NCBI RefSeq assembly: GCF_041595635.1
Contig: NZ_JBFHJW010000045.1
Location: forward strand, 1-36,281
DNA length: 36,281 nucleotides
Direction of reading: 5' to 3'
Source: Labilibaculum sp041595635
Lineage (GTDB): Bacteria; Bacteroidota; Bacteroidia; Bacteroidales; Marinifilaceae
Position 1 is the first letter of the stretch, and every line of letters begins with the position of its first letter. The translations under genes and the position numbers were made by a program. The notes below the pieces were generated by a model, which was not told the origin of the DNA, searched no databases, and saw only the letters and a list, made by a program, of their open reading frames with translations. This document shows, piece after piece, positions 1 to 8,662 of the stretch.

Positions 1-413
1 AAGTGCCATTTTCCGATAATAGAAGTTTGGTAACCATCTTCTCGCAGAACTTTAGCAATGTTATTTTGCTCAGGATACAAAGACCCATTTAAGGTTTTTA
101 CTCCATTCACATGGCTGTATTGACCTGTTAACACGGTTGCTCTACTTGGTGTACAAATTGAATTAGACACCAAAGCATTTTCTAACACACAACCCTCTTT
201 AGCTAAACGCTGTATATTAGGTGTATGAACATGATCTTTCAAGATTCCACCATAAACTCCCCATGCCTGCCCTGTATGATCATCGGACATGATGTAAAGA
301 ATATTAGGTCGATCTGCTGCTGTTTTTTTAACCGACTTATTTCCATTGCTACACCCCACGACACTTGCAAGGAGGATAGTAGCCGAAATAAACCATTTAA
401 ATTGATTCTGCAT
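1..413 (-). CDS. Sulfatase (formylglycine type), lipoprotein, 3' end cut by window edge
   Basis: Only the first 137 residues are present; the gene runs off the left edge. It begins with a lipoprotein signal (hydrophobic stretch, then LLASVVGC). Next come the alkaline-phosphatase-superfamily start RPNILYIMSDDH, whose two Asp bind the active-site metal, and the sulfatase signature CTPSRATVLTG, with Cys87 as the residue expected to become formylglycine. The visible part ends at IGKWHL, also typical of the family. It should remove sulfate esters from glycan fragments at the outer membrane or in the periplasm. The gene lies 21 bp after the GH3 gene and is probably last in the visible operon. The subfamily and position specificity cannot be told from the fragment. 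Activation needs an anSME-type maturase that is not in this window. Confidence 0.93.
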   Translation of the reverse strand, partial: MQNQFKWFISATILLASVVGCSNGNKSVKKTAADRPNILYIMSDDHTGQAWGVYGGILKDHVHTPNIQRLAKEGCVLENALVSNSICTPSRATVLTGQYSHVNGVKTLNGSLYPEQNNIAKVLREDGYQTSIIGKWH

Positions 414-434
414 TATTTGAAATTTTATTTATTA

Positions 435-3047
435 TTATTCAATGATTTCAAACTTAGTTGTTACCAAATCGGAAGAAGAAGAACCTATTCCAATTTCGAA
501 GAAACCAGCTTCCACTATTTTTTTATCCTGATCAACATCAAAATACTCTAGATCTTCATGTGTGATTTGAAAAGTCAGTTTGCTTGTTTCTCCCGATTCC
601 AGGCTAATTCGTTTTATCCCACGTAAGCTCTTAATTGGACGAACTACCGAACTTTCCACATCCTTAACGTATAATTGAACCACTTCGTCGCCCTTGTACT
701 TACCATCATTTTTCACCTCGATACTGCACTCCAAAGAATCTTCTGCAGTCATCTGAGATTTTGATACACTAATATTTTTGTAGTTAAAATCGGTATAACT
801 TAAACCGTAACCAAAAGGGTAAAGCACTTCCCCTTCGAAATAGCGGTAAGTACGACCTTTCATGGCATAATTTACAAATGGAGGAAGATCTTTTACAGAT
901 TTGTAAAAGGTAACTGGTAAACGTCCGGATGGATTGTAATCGCCAAATAAAACATCAGCAATAGCAGCACCACCTAACTCTCCAGGATACCAAGCTTCTA
1001 CAATAGCTGCTAGATTTTCATCTTCCCAGTTAACAGCTAAAGCACTACCATTTAGCAGTACCAAAACAACAGGTTTACCAATAGCATGTAAATCTTTAAG
1101 CAATTGTTTTTGTACTTCAGGCAGCTCAATATTTGTTTTATCTCCACCATCAAAACCATCATATGGAACACGCATTTGCTCCCCTTCCACCGCGGCAGAA
1201 ATCCCACCAACAAAAATCACTACATCCGATTTTTCTGCTAACTCTATCGCCTTTTCGCGTGAAGTTTTTTCAGGTGTTTTCCATACTAAATTCAATTTAG
1301 CAGGACAACCTTCGTGAGCATAATCGATATTGATATCGTATTTTTTTCCTTTTTTCAAGAAAACCTTAGCCGATTGTCTTTTTCTTTGTGGATCTTCCCA
1401 ATTATCTATCAATACATCATCGTTAATAGATAATTTATAAGAATTATTCGCAGTAAGCGACAAGGTATATTCTCCACTTACATCAACTTTAATCACACCC
1501 TTTAAGTTCACCGAAAACTCAGCATCGTTTAATCCTTCAACCAAATCGGAATTCCAATTTGAATTGATTTCCTGTTCTATTCTGCTTACAAGCGGAGTTC
1601 CTGACAAATCGCTACTATTGTAGTAAGTTGCCTGTAATCCTTGCTGCTTGCTAAAACTTAAGAATTCAGCAGGAATCAAAGAGTATGCATTTTTCGTATC
1701 AATTAGGTTACAAGCGGTTTCAAAAAACACTTCGGTATTTTCTGAAACTTTGTTTTTAATTCCTTCAAGAGGAGTAATATAATTGGCAGGAAAACCATTG
1801 TAATTCCCCAATAAAACCTCTAGTTGGTTGGCATTTGGTCCCAAAACAGCTATCGATTTTACATCCTTTTTAAGAGGTAAAATATTATTCTCGTTCTTTA
1901 GCAACACCATCGATTTTTGAGCTGTTTCCAAAGCCAAAGCCCTGTGTTTAGCAGAACTAACAACATCCATCGGAATTTCAGCGTAAGGAACTTCATCTGG
2001 AGAATCGAACATCCCTAATTTAAAACGAGCGGTAAAAACTCTTTTTAGCGATACATCAATTTCATCCTCTGTAATGAATCCCTGTTCAACAGCTCCTTCT
2101 AAATAAGCGTAACGAAAGCCACAATTCAAATCACATCCGGCTTGAACAGAAAGGGCAGCTGCCTCTTCTTTGGAATCGGTAAAATTGTGGTAATCGCATA
2201 CATCGCGAATCGCATTACAATCGGAAACAACATATCCTTCAAATCCCCAATCATCTCTTAAAATATCAGTAAGCAAACGAGGACTTGCACAACAAGGTTC
2301 GCCCATATAACGATTGTAAGCGCCCATTATAGAGTAAGCTTTTGCCTCTTTCACACAAGCTTCGAAAGCTGGCAAATAGGTATCGTAAAAATCTCTTTCG
2401 TTGGTAGCAGCATCAAAAAAATGTCTTTCTGGTTCCGGACCACTGTGAACAGCAAAATGCTTTGGTGTAGCCACCAATTTTAAATAATTAGGATCATCTC
2501 CCTGAAGACCTTTCACAAAATTCACTCCCATGCGAGCTGTTAAATATGGATCTTCACCATAGGTCTCCTGTCCGCGTCCCCAGCGAGGATCACGAAAAAT
2601 ATTCACATTTGGGGTCCAGTAAGTTAATCCTTCATATCGTAAATATGAATTGTTTCGCTGAGCTTCGTGATGTTTTGCTCTTGCTTCATCAGAAATAACC
2701 ACTGCCGAACGGTAAATTAAATCGGTATCCCAGGTAGCAGCAAGACCAATAGCCTGAGGAAAAACGGTTGCTTTTCCGGCACGAGCTACCCCGTGCAAAC
2801 ACTCATTCCAATATTCGTGAGCTGGAACGTTTAAACGAGGAATTGCCGGAGCTTTATTCATCATTTGTTCCACCTTTTCTTTTAATGTCATTTGTGAAAT
2901 TAGGTCATCCACACGTTCTTCTACAGATAGACAAGAATTCTCGAATTTAAATTTTGTTTCTTGTGCATTCACATAGCTACACATGAAAAGCAAAACAAAA
3001 ACCCATTTCGCTTTCGATAAAAATCTTTTATAATTTAAGGTCAACAT
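435..3047 (-). CDS. Glycoside hydrolase family 3, beta-xylosidase/beta-glucosidase-like, with inserted PA14 domain
   Basis: The 870-residue protein has a Sec signal peptide (about 1-28, ending VNAQ). The GH3 N-terminal barrel (about 45-340) contains the PNVNIFRDPRWGRGQETYGED segment, KHF (196-198) and the nucleophile motif VVSDCNAI with Asp276. The GH3 C-terminal domain (about 375-715) is interrupted by a PA14 domain (about 468-592, starting LQATYYN). The loop EGEQMRVPYDGFDGGD (621-636) lies where the family's acid/base usually is. A fibronectin-III-like domain (about 758-865) ends the chain. The N-terminal half resembles the plant/Bacteroides xylan beta-xylosidase branch, so xylose release is a reasonable guess, but GH3 specificity is not reliable from sequence. 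It is 26 bp after the GH29 gene and co-directional with it. It would act in the periplasm, or at the surface, on side-chain sugars. Confidence 0.93.
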   Translation of the reverse strand: MLTLNYKRFLSKAKWVFVLLFMCSYVNAQETKFKFENSCLSVEERVDDLISQMTLKEKVEQMMNKAPAIPRLNVPAHEYWNECLHGVARAGKATVFPQAIGLAATWDTDLIYRSAVVISDEARAKHHEAQRNNSYLRYEGLTYWTPNVNIFRDPRWGRGQETYGEDPYLTARMGVNFVKGLQGDDPNYLKLVATPKHFAVHSGPEPERHFFDAATNERDFYDTYLPAFEACVKEAKAYSIMGAYNRYMGEPCCASPRLLTDILRDDWGFEGYVVSDCNAIRDVCDYHNFTDSKEEAAALSVQAGCDLNCGFRYAYLEGAVEQGFITEDEIDVSLKRVFTARFKLGMFDSPDEVPYAEIPMDVVSSAKHRALALETAQKSMVLLKNENNILPLKKDVKSIAVLGPNANQLEVLLGNYNGFPANYITPLEGIKNKVSENTEVFFETACNLIDTKNAYSLIPAEFLSFSKQQGLQATYYNSSDLSGTPLVSRIEQEINSNWNSDLVEGLNDAEFSVNLKGVIKVDVSGEYTLSLTANNSYKLSINDDVLIDNWEDPQRKRQSAKVFLKKGKKYDINIDYAHEGCPAKLNLVWKTPEKTSREKAIELAEKSDVVIFVGGISAAVEGEQMRVPYDGFDGGDKTNIELPEVQKQLLKDLHAIGKPVVLVLLNGSALAVNWEDENLAAIVEAWYPGELGGAAIADVLFGDYNPSGRLPVTFYKSVKDLPPFVNYAMKGRTYRYFEGEVLYPFGYGLSYTDFNYKNISVSKSQMTAEDSLECSIEVKNDGKYKGDEVVQLYVKDVESSVVRPIKSLRGIKRISLESGETSKLTFQITHEDLEYFDVDQDKKIVEAGFFEIGIGSSSSDLVTTKFEIIE

Positions 3048-3073
3048 AGCTTCAATCTTAATTTTATGACTAC

Positions 3074-4675
3074 TTATTTAAAACGACATTTTAATACCAC
3101 AGGATAACTTCTTCCATTCACAACCGGCATTGTAAGGCTTACTTTTTGCTCATCCTGTTTAAATGAGATTTCATGTCCATTATCTAAACGACTTACATTT
3201 ATCAGTTTGCCTGGATTGGCATCCTTATTTAATCCCAAACTAGGAATAACCAACTCCCCTTTAGCAGGATTCATAACAATGATGTAAAAATCCTCTCCTT
3301 TGGTTGTAAATCTTACTTCATCGTGAGCAAAAGCAGGTGTTGCCGTAGTTCGCTGATTAAAATGCTCCCCTTTCTTTTGGTTGGCTGTTGCATTTCGAAG
3401 TTCCCCCTCAACGGTTTCCACGAATTCGCCACGAACACTTTTCCCATCGCCAAACACTTTCCATGGACGAGTTCCATAAATAGCTTCCCCATTTACTTGT
3501 AACCAATCACCCACAATTTTTACAATCTCTTTCTGCTCCGCCGGAATGGTTCCATCAGGTTTTAACTCAATATTTAGTAGAAGGTTTCCGTTTTTACTTA
3601 CCGCTTCAATAAGCATTTCAAGAATTGTACGTGCGTTATGAGTTAAATGGCGATCAACTTTATAGAACCAATCGGTAAAAGTAATTTCCGATTGCCAGGG
3701 TTCTTCCCGCAAAGTATTACTTCCACCACATTCCACTTCATTTACAGTCCCCTTTTCTTTCTTTTTTAATAGCATTACGGCGTCTATCTTGCCATTTTTA
3801 TTTAAGCTATTGTTATACATTGTTCGGCACACTTCCCGGCCATGTTCGCCATAGGAAAAGTTCATTCCGTCGTTGTAAAGTAAATCCGGCTGGTATTTAT
3901 TTACCAACTCGAGGTGACGTTTCTCCCAATTTTCTTTGATTGCTTCAATCACTTCAGGTGTTCTGTCTTCAGGAACGGGTCCATATAGGTCGGCAGGATC
4001 TAAACCTTCCCACCATTTACCAACACCATCTTCTTTCGTTAGACGACCATCGTAAGGTACGCCCGCATATTCACCGGTTTTATCAACACCAAAAGCTGGC
4101 AACCACCAGTTTAGAAAACGATCATCGTGACTTGTCACTCCAAATTTCAAATTTGCACTTCGGGTTGCCTTTTCAAACTCTCCGATAATATCTTTTTTAG
4201 GACCCACATTCACCGAATTCCAGGCATGATAAGTAGAATTAAACAGATCGAAATGATCATGATGATTTGCCAAAGCCATAATATATTTAGCACCATTTTC
4301 CTTTGAGAACTGAACCAATGCCTGTGCATCAAATTTTTCAGCTTTCCAGGTATTGATCACATCTTTAAATCCAAATTCAGAAGGATGCCCATAGGTCATT
4401 TCATGATAAGGACGAGCCATTTTTCCAAACTTCTGACGTCCTACATTTTCCATATACATATGTCGTGCATACCAACCACCACCTTGCTCAGGTACAGCTT
4501 GTGGTCCCCAATGAAACCAAATACCAAATTTGGCATCTCGAAACCATTCCGGACATTCAAATTGATTTGCAAGTTCATCCCAACTTACCTTTTTTTCTTC
4601 AGATTGCGCATTGGCATCAAAGGCTAAATAGGCCATTACGGTCATTAATAATATAAACTTTAGTCTTCGCATCAT
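3074..4675 (-). CDS. Glycoside hydrolase family 29 alpha-L-fucosidase
   Basis: The 533-residue protein is secreted: a signal peptide ends near residue 24 (DANAQ). The GH29 barrel opens with WFRDAKFGIWFHWGPQAVPE (44-63). Next comes the fucose-binding AKYIMALANHHDHFDLF region (about 129-145), where GH29 enzymes carry paired His. LLYNDG follows, whose Asp269 sits at the nucleophile position normally written W/Y-x-D-G. The C-terminal ~120 residues form the usual beta-sandwich. GH29 enzymes release terminal alpha-L-fucose with retention; linkage preference is not predictable here. The gene is followed after 26 bp by GH3 and preceded after 30 bp by a sulfatase, so it is an operon member. Together with two sulfatases it points to a sulfated fucose-containing substrate. 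Two adjacent Met codons start the ORF; the difference is one residue. Confidence 0.94.
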   Translation of the reverse strand: MMRRLKFILLMTVMAYLAFDANAQSEEKKVSWDELANQFECPEWFRDAKFGIWFHWGPQAVPEQGGGWYARHMYMENVGRQKFGKMARPYHEMTYGHPSEFGFKDVINTWKAEKFDAQALVQFSKENGAKYIMALANHHDHFDLFNSTYHAWNSVNVGPKKDIIGEFEKATRSANLKFGVTSHDDRFLNWWLPAFGVDKTGEYAGVPYDGRLTKEDGVGKWWEGLDPADLYGPVPEDRTPEVIEAIKENWEKRHLELVNKYQPDLLYNDGMNFSYGEHGREVCRTMYNNSLNKNGKIDAVMLLKKKEKGTVNEVECGGSNTLREEPWQSEITFTDWFYKVDRHLTHNARTILEMLIEAVSKNGNLLLNIELKPDGTIPAEQKEIVKIVGDWLQVNGEAIYGTRPWKVFGDGKSVRGEFVETVEGELRNATANQKKGEHFNQRTTATPAFAHDEVRFTTKGEDFYIIVMNPAKGELVIPSLGLNKDANPGKLINVSRLDNGHEISFKQDEQKVSLTMPVVNGRSYPVVLKCRFK

Positions 4676-4705
4676 CTTTAAGGTTTAAATCTCTTATTCT
4701 TATTA

Positions 4706-6223
4706 CTATTTTAGTTCATGTGTTGCATCATACTCTTCATACAATCCAAACATATCTTTATTTAATTGAGCAGGATCACCTGTCTCATCAATTCGCTTTT
4801 GCAATTCAACTTTAAGATCTTCTACTTTATCAGAGTAGCTATCTTCATCAGCAAGATTTTTCAACTCCCAGGGATCATTTTTTAAATTAAACAATTGTTG
4901 GGTAAGAACACCATCTTTACTGCTTAATATTAACTTGAAATCTCCTTTGCGAACCGCTCTTAGAGCGCCACGACCATTATCCTGGCCTTTCTTTTTGTGT
5001 TTTATATCACCAACCCAGGCATTGTAACCAAAATGCATTACCTCTCTTACTTTATCCTTGTCGCCCTTAAGAACAGGCTCAAGACTCAATGTCTCAACTG
5101 TCTCAGGAATCTCTAACTGGCTTAAATCACATAAGGTTGGAAATACATCGTGCAAATAAGCAAAAGCTTCTGTTTTTACATTTTCGGGAATACCAGGACC
5201 ACAAAAAACAAGTGGCACTTTTATACTGTGCTCGTAAACATTCTGCTTGCCTATTAAACCATGCTGTCCCAATGCCAATCCGTTATCTCCTGAAAAAACA
5301 ATAATCGTATTATCTGCCTTTCCGGATTTTTTAAGCTCATCTAAAATTCTACCAATTTGAACATCGGTAGCGGTAATCATGGCATGATAATCTGAAATAT
5401 GCTTTTGAACCCCTTCTTTCGTACGAGGAAAAGAGGCTAATTTTTCATCACGAATTTTCATATCCCCAATTTTAAAAGGATGTCCTGGCATAAAATTAGC
5501 AGGCACTTCGATATCTTTAATAGGATACATTTCGTGAAACTCTTCAGGAGCAGTTCTTGGATCGTGAGGAGCCGTAAAAGCAACATACATCATGAATGGC
5601 TTATCCTGATGATCTTGATCTATAAAATCGATGGCAGCATCGGCAAATACTTCGCTTGAGAATTTCTCCTGATCAGCATAGAATTCCGACCAGCCATTTG
5701 TTTGATCGAAATCTCTTACTTTGGTACCAAAATGCTTGGTCATTCCACCCAAATAAAGTGCTTTTCCTTTGTCAAAACCCCGTTCTACCCAATCGCTTCC
5801 ATTATGCTGTTTCCCCGTAGCAAAAGTCTCGTAGCCATTGGCTTTAAAATATTCTGGAAAAGTAATGGTATCACATTTTCCTCTTTCGTTGCCTGGAACC
5901 GAGAACTGTGCATACACATTTGGAGTAAGATTAAAGTAATATTTTCCAGTCATTAGCATAGCACGACTTGGCGAACAAACCGCTCCATGAGGAGCACCAA
6001 AAATGTAAGCATTTGAAAAAGAAACGCCCCCTTTTACCAGGCGATCGAGATTTGGTGTTACCACCTCTTCCTGATGCAATTCCTCTATGGTTCCGTAACG
6101 CTGATCATCGGTTAGTAATACTAAAATATTTGGCTTTTGTTCTACATTCTTCTCAGAACATCCTACAAACAAATAGGACAAAGCCAACAAAACAAATACA
6201 AACTTATACTTACAATAACTCAT
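4706..6223 (-). CDS. Sulfatase (formylglycine type), lipoprotein
   Basis: The reading frame is open from an ATG at 6256, but I place the start at the ATG at 6223. It is preceded by a purine-rich AAAAAAAGGG and gives a compact lipoprotein signal ending SYLFVGC; the longer form adds 11 charged residues before it. The 505-residue protein has the family opening KPNILVLLTDDQ (metal-binding Asp pair), the activation motif CSPSRAMLMTGK (Cys83 in this numbering, expected formylglycine), and the C-terminal half segment IIVFSGDNGLALGQHGLIGKQNVYEH, which holds the second Asp-Asn metal ligands and the conserved Lys/His. It should desulfate oligosaccharides at the cell surface or periplasm. Its N-terminal sequence differs clearly from the sulfatase at the left edge, so the two probably attack different sulfate positions. 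Confidence 0.93.
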   Translation of the reverse strand: MSYCKYKFVFVLLALSYLFVGCSEKNVEQKPNILVLLTDDQRYGTIEELHQEEVVTPNLDRLVKGGVSFSNAYIFGAPHGAVCSPSRAMLMTGKYYFNLTPNVYAQFSVPGNERGKCDTITFPEYFKANGYETFATGKQHNGSDWVERGFDKGKALYLGGMTKHFGTKVRDFDQTNGWSEFYADQEKFSSEVFADAAIDFIDQDHQDKPFMMYVAFTAPHDPRTAPEEFHEMYPIKDIEVPANFMPGHPFKIGDMKIRDEKLASFPRTKEGVQKHISDYHAMITATDVQIGRILDELKKSGKADNTIIVFSGDNGLALGQHGLIGKQNVYEHSIKVPLVFCGPGIPENVKTEAFAYLHDVFPTLCDLSQLEIPETVETLSLEPVLKGDKDKVREVMHFGYNAWVGDIKHKKKGQDNGRGALRAVRKGDFKLILSSKDGVLTQQLFNLKNDPWELKNLADEDSYSDKVEDLKVELQKRIDETGDPAQLNKDMFGLYEEYDATHELK

Positions 6224-6294
6224 AACCCTTTTTTTAGTATTACCATATTCCACCATTAATTGTCTGATAATTAAAAGTTAAACTCATCAACCAA

Positions 6295-7956
6295 CTATTT
6301 ATCACATCGAAGCTTATTCACTTTTTCATCAGCACTAGCTCTAAAGTGACGCTTGTATTCTTTTGTATATAAACTTGCTACCAATGGATATTCTTCAGTA
6401 AGTTTATTATAACTATCCCAAGCCTTATCGTAAGCTTTGATCCATTTTTTTACTTCCTTCTTGTCTCCTTTGCTATCGGCATAAGCCATATAAACTAAAG
6501 ATCGATAGATTTTGTACAAGCGTAATCCATATACTGCCGATCCAATGGCGTGACTACGAGCCTCCTCATTTTCCCAACGAATGGCTTTGGCCAGCTTAAC
6601 GATCTCCTTCCACATAGCAATGGATTCATCTTTCTGATCTAAATTTCGTTGCTGTGCAACCGGATCTTTAGGACATCCGGGCCAGGCCATTCCCTGATCA
6701 CGAGTCCACGATGGCATCATATCGCGATAAGTTGTATTTCTACCTCGCACTACAGCATCAGCCGATAGCAAACAAAGCTTCCTAAATTTTGCAACATCCT
6801 CACCCTGCAGATGAATCCGTTCTGTAGCATATCGATTAAAAATACTCTCCTCAGACTGCTTAGGATCATTCGCCCACTGAGCCATAACCCAAGCATTTAC
6901 ATCGCACCACATTTCATCTTTAATGTATGGGCCATCCCATCCACCACCTCGTGTCCAGGTCCAAACCCCAGCATATAAAGCAGGACGTTTCTCAACAAAT
7001 TCTGAAAGACTATTAATCTTCTCCTCAGGCATAGACTTATGCTCTTCGAAACCATCAATTACACCATTTGCAATGTAATTTGGATAAGCACCTTTTCCCT
7101 CATATTCGCGAGCACACTGCACTTCTATAATTTGCTTATGACGTCCTTGTCCGATTACTTTACTAAAAGCATTGGCTCTATGAAAATCACCTTCACATTG
7201 CTTCACACTAATGGTTAAATTCTCATGTGGTTCAATTGCATCGTTAACCTTCATGTAAGTATCCATTTTTACATCAAAAGATCTCCAGGTGCGAAAAATC
7301 AATTTTTTATTGAGCTTCACACAAATCTCTTCACGTAAAATTTTCATAAGAGGAATAATGGTATTATCGGCATTTTGACGATCAAGAATAGAACCTTTAT
7401 GGAAAGGTGCATCGTGCAAATAAGTTTCACCAATACGAACTACCAACCCATCCATAGCAGGAAACTGAGTAAATATCTCTTTTATTTGAGCTCTGATAAA
7501 TTTAGCTGTCAACGGATTATTTGGGTCTCCAAAAGTTTCCTCCATATTGTATTTTTCAATCAATCGTTTTGGAAACAAAACAAGATCGGACATAGCATAT
7601 ACATCCATCCCCTGAGCTTTACTCGCCGCATACATCTTTTTAATTTGTGCCGCTTTTTCGTCTACCCATTTACGATCATCGCTACCCTTAGGTAAAATAT
7701 CCGCATCAACCGATTCCCAACTAATAGCCAAAGCAGGTGATTCGAAAAGAAAGTAAACCTTTCCATTATAGCCCATATCTTTAATAAATGCTGGATCGTT
7801 ATATTGAGTATCGTATGGCTTTTCCCCTGGATTATGGTGTACCATATCCAAAACAAGCGGATCGGAAGTAATATTCTGCGCCAACAAATTAGTTACAAAA
7901 CCTGCACCAATCAGTACAAGCGAAACAAATACCTTTCTTAAATTCATCTTACTCAT
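6295..7956 (-). CDS. GH67-like putative alpha-glucuronidase without the usual N-terminal domain
   Basis: The 553-residue protein has a Sec signal peptide ending near LLAQ (residue 27). Several segments run in the same order as in GH67 alpha-glucuronidases. LVVRIGETYLHDAPF (171-185) matches the family's VKADSEF acid segment; LTISVKQCEGDF (247-258) matches its VIVQIKNGPMDF; and IIEVQCAREYEG (276-287) matches its FQITQEYTG. Near 354-378, NAWVMAQWANDP and following resembles the family's segment ending RLAWNPDLS. The three acids expected from the Geobacillus enzyme (Glu285, Asp364, Glu392, from memory) fall at Glu176, Asp257 and Glu284, with nearly the same spacing. The chain is about 110 residues shorter before the acid residue, so the GH67 N-terminal beta domain seems absent. 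The predicted role is removing uronic acid side groups. It could be an uncharacterised related family with another substrate. It is first in the five-gene enzyme operon. Confidence 0.7.
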   Translation of the reverse strand: MSKMNLRKVFVSLVLIGAGFVTNLLAQNITSDPLVLDMVHHNPGEKPYDTQYNDPAFIKDMGYNGKVYFLFESPALAISWESVDADILPKGSDDRKWVDEKAAQIKKMYAASKAQGMDVYAMSDLVLFPKRLIEKYNMEETFGDPNNPLTAKFIRAQIKEIFTQFPAMDGLVVRIGETYLHDAPFHKGSILDRQNADNTIIPLMKILREEICVKLNKKLIFRTWRSFDVKMDTYMKVNDAIEPHENLTISVKQCEGDFHRANAFSKVIGQGRHKQIIEVQCAREYEGKGAYPNYIANGVIDGFEEHKSMPEEKINSLSEFVEKRPALYAGVWTWTRGGGWDGPYIKDEMWCDVNAWVMAQWANDPKQSEESIFNRYATERIHLQGEDVAKFRKLCLLSADAVVRGRNTTYRDMMPSWTRDQGMAWPGCPKDPVAQQRNLDQKDESIAMWKEIVKLAKAIRWENEEARSHAIGSAVYGLRLYKIYRSLVYMAYADSKGDKKEVKKWIKAYDKAWDSYNKLTEEYPLVASLYTKEYKRHFRASADEKVNKLRCDK

Positions 7957-8583
7957 AGTCTATTTTTATCCAATTCTATAACAAACAACAAATTTCTTTC
8001 CTTTCGGAGGATATCATGCCCATTCTGTATCGTTCTGTGCTGCTAGCCAACCTTTAATTTCAGATTTTACATCTGCAAAGCCCAGGCTAACACAAAAACA
8101 GATGTACTCAGACACATAAAAGTGAATGAGAACAAATGACATTTAAGAATATGCACAAATCTAAACCACATACCATCCTACCGCTTTACTTTCTAATTAT
8201 CAACAGTAAGCACAAACTAAAACTTGACTTAAAAACTAAGTTTGAGTGCAATACACAAAACAAGTTTTGTAATAAATTAGAATTAATGTCTGCAAATTAA
8301 ATAATTTTCATGATCTATTTTAATCTTTTTTAATTTTTTTTCAAAGTATTTTATTTACATCGCAAACAAGACTGACTTACAGATACTTACCATGCATATT
8401 GAACACCAAGAATATTCCCATAACAAAGCATTATCATCGATAAAAAAAGAAAATAATCAGCCATACAAAACTACGAAAAAGCACTTGATATGCTACCAAT
8501 AAAACTCCTAACCAAAAGGAAATAAGAATGAATCAAAAAGGATAAAACACATTGAAACGTAGATTTATTATCGTTTCCTAATA
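7957..8583. other. Gene-free leader region upstream of the enzyme operon
   Basis: No convincing coding region lies here on either strand; the DNA is very AT-rich. On the minus strand it should carry the promoter and a long leader of the operon starting at 7956. Two candidate signals are visible. The first is the 78-nt element shared with both susC upstream regions (8271-8348). The second, nearer the gene, is a perfect minus-strand TAGATTTG (8156-8163) matching the Bacteroidota -7 consensus TAnnTTTG, but with no good -33 TTTG at the expected distance. Confidence 0.5.
8271..8348 (-). promoter_or_regulatory. Conserved upstream element, copy A (enzyme operon)
   Basis: Read on the minus strand, this stretch runs from TACTTTGAAAAA through AGATCATGAAAATTATTTAA and TTTGCAGAC to TTAATTCTAATTTATT. 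The same order of blocks is found at 13881-13957 and 19758-19834 upstream of the two susC genes. The core TTAnTTTGC is one base short of, or one mismatch from, the Bacteroidota -7 box TAnnTTTG. Because the surrounding DNA here is not otherwise alike, conservation of this piece alone suggests a promoter or a regulator site shared by the three units. It starts about 315 nt ahead of the operon's first codon. Confidence 0.5.
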
Positions 8584-8636
8584 TAAAAAAAAGCCTGCTT
8601 AAGCTGATTATAAAAAATCAGTTAAGCAAGCTTTTA
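8584..8636 (-). terminator. Rho-independent terminator after the downstream susD
   Basis: Read on the minus strand, AAAAGCTTGCTTAACTGATT pairs with AATCAGCTTAAGCAGGCTTT after an AT-rich loop, with one small bulge, and is followed by a run of T. It lies 27 bp past the susD stop codon and should end the susCD transcript before the enzyme operon. Its promoter-distal arm closely matches the hairpin after the other susD at 14349-14392. Confidence 0.8.
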
Positions 8637-8662
8637 TAAACTTATAACAAGTATTTACTTAT

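Noticed and set aside
225..551. Plus-strand open frame of 108 codons
   Set aside because: It lies antisense to the start of the left sulfatase and the end of the GH3 gene; composition is unlike a real protein and no ribosome binding site is seen.
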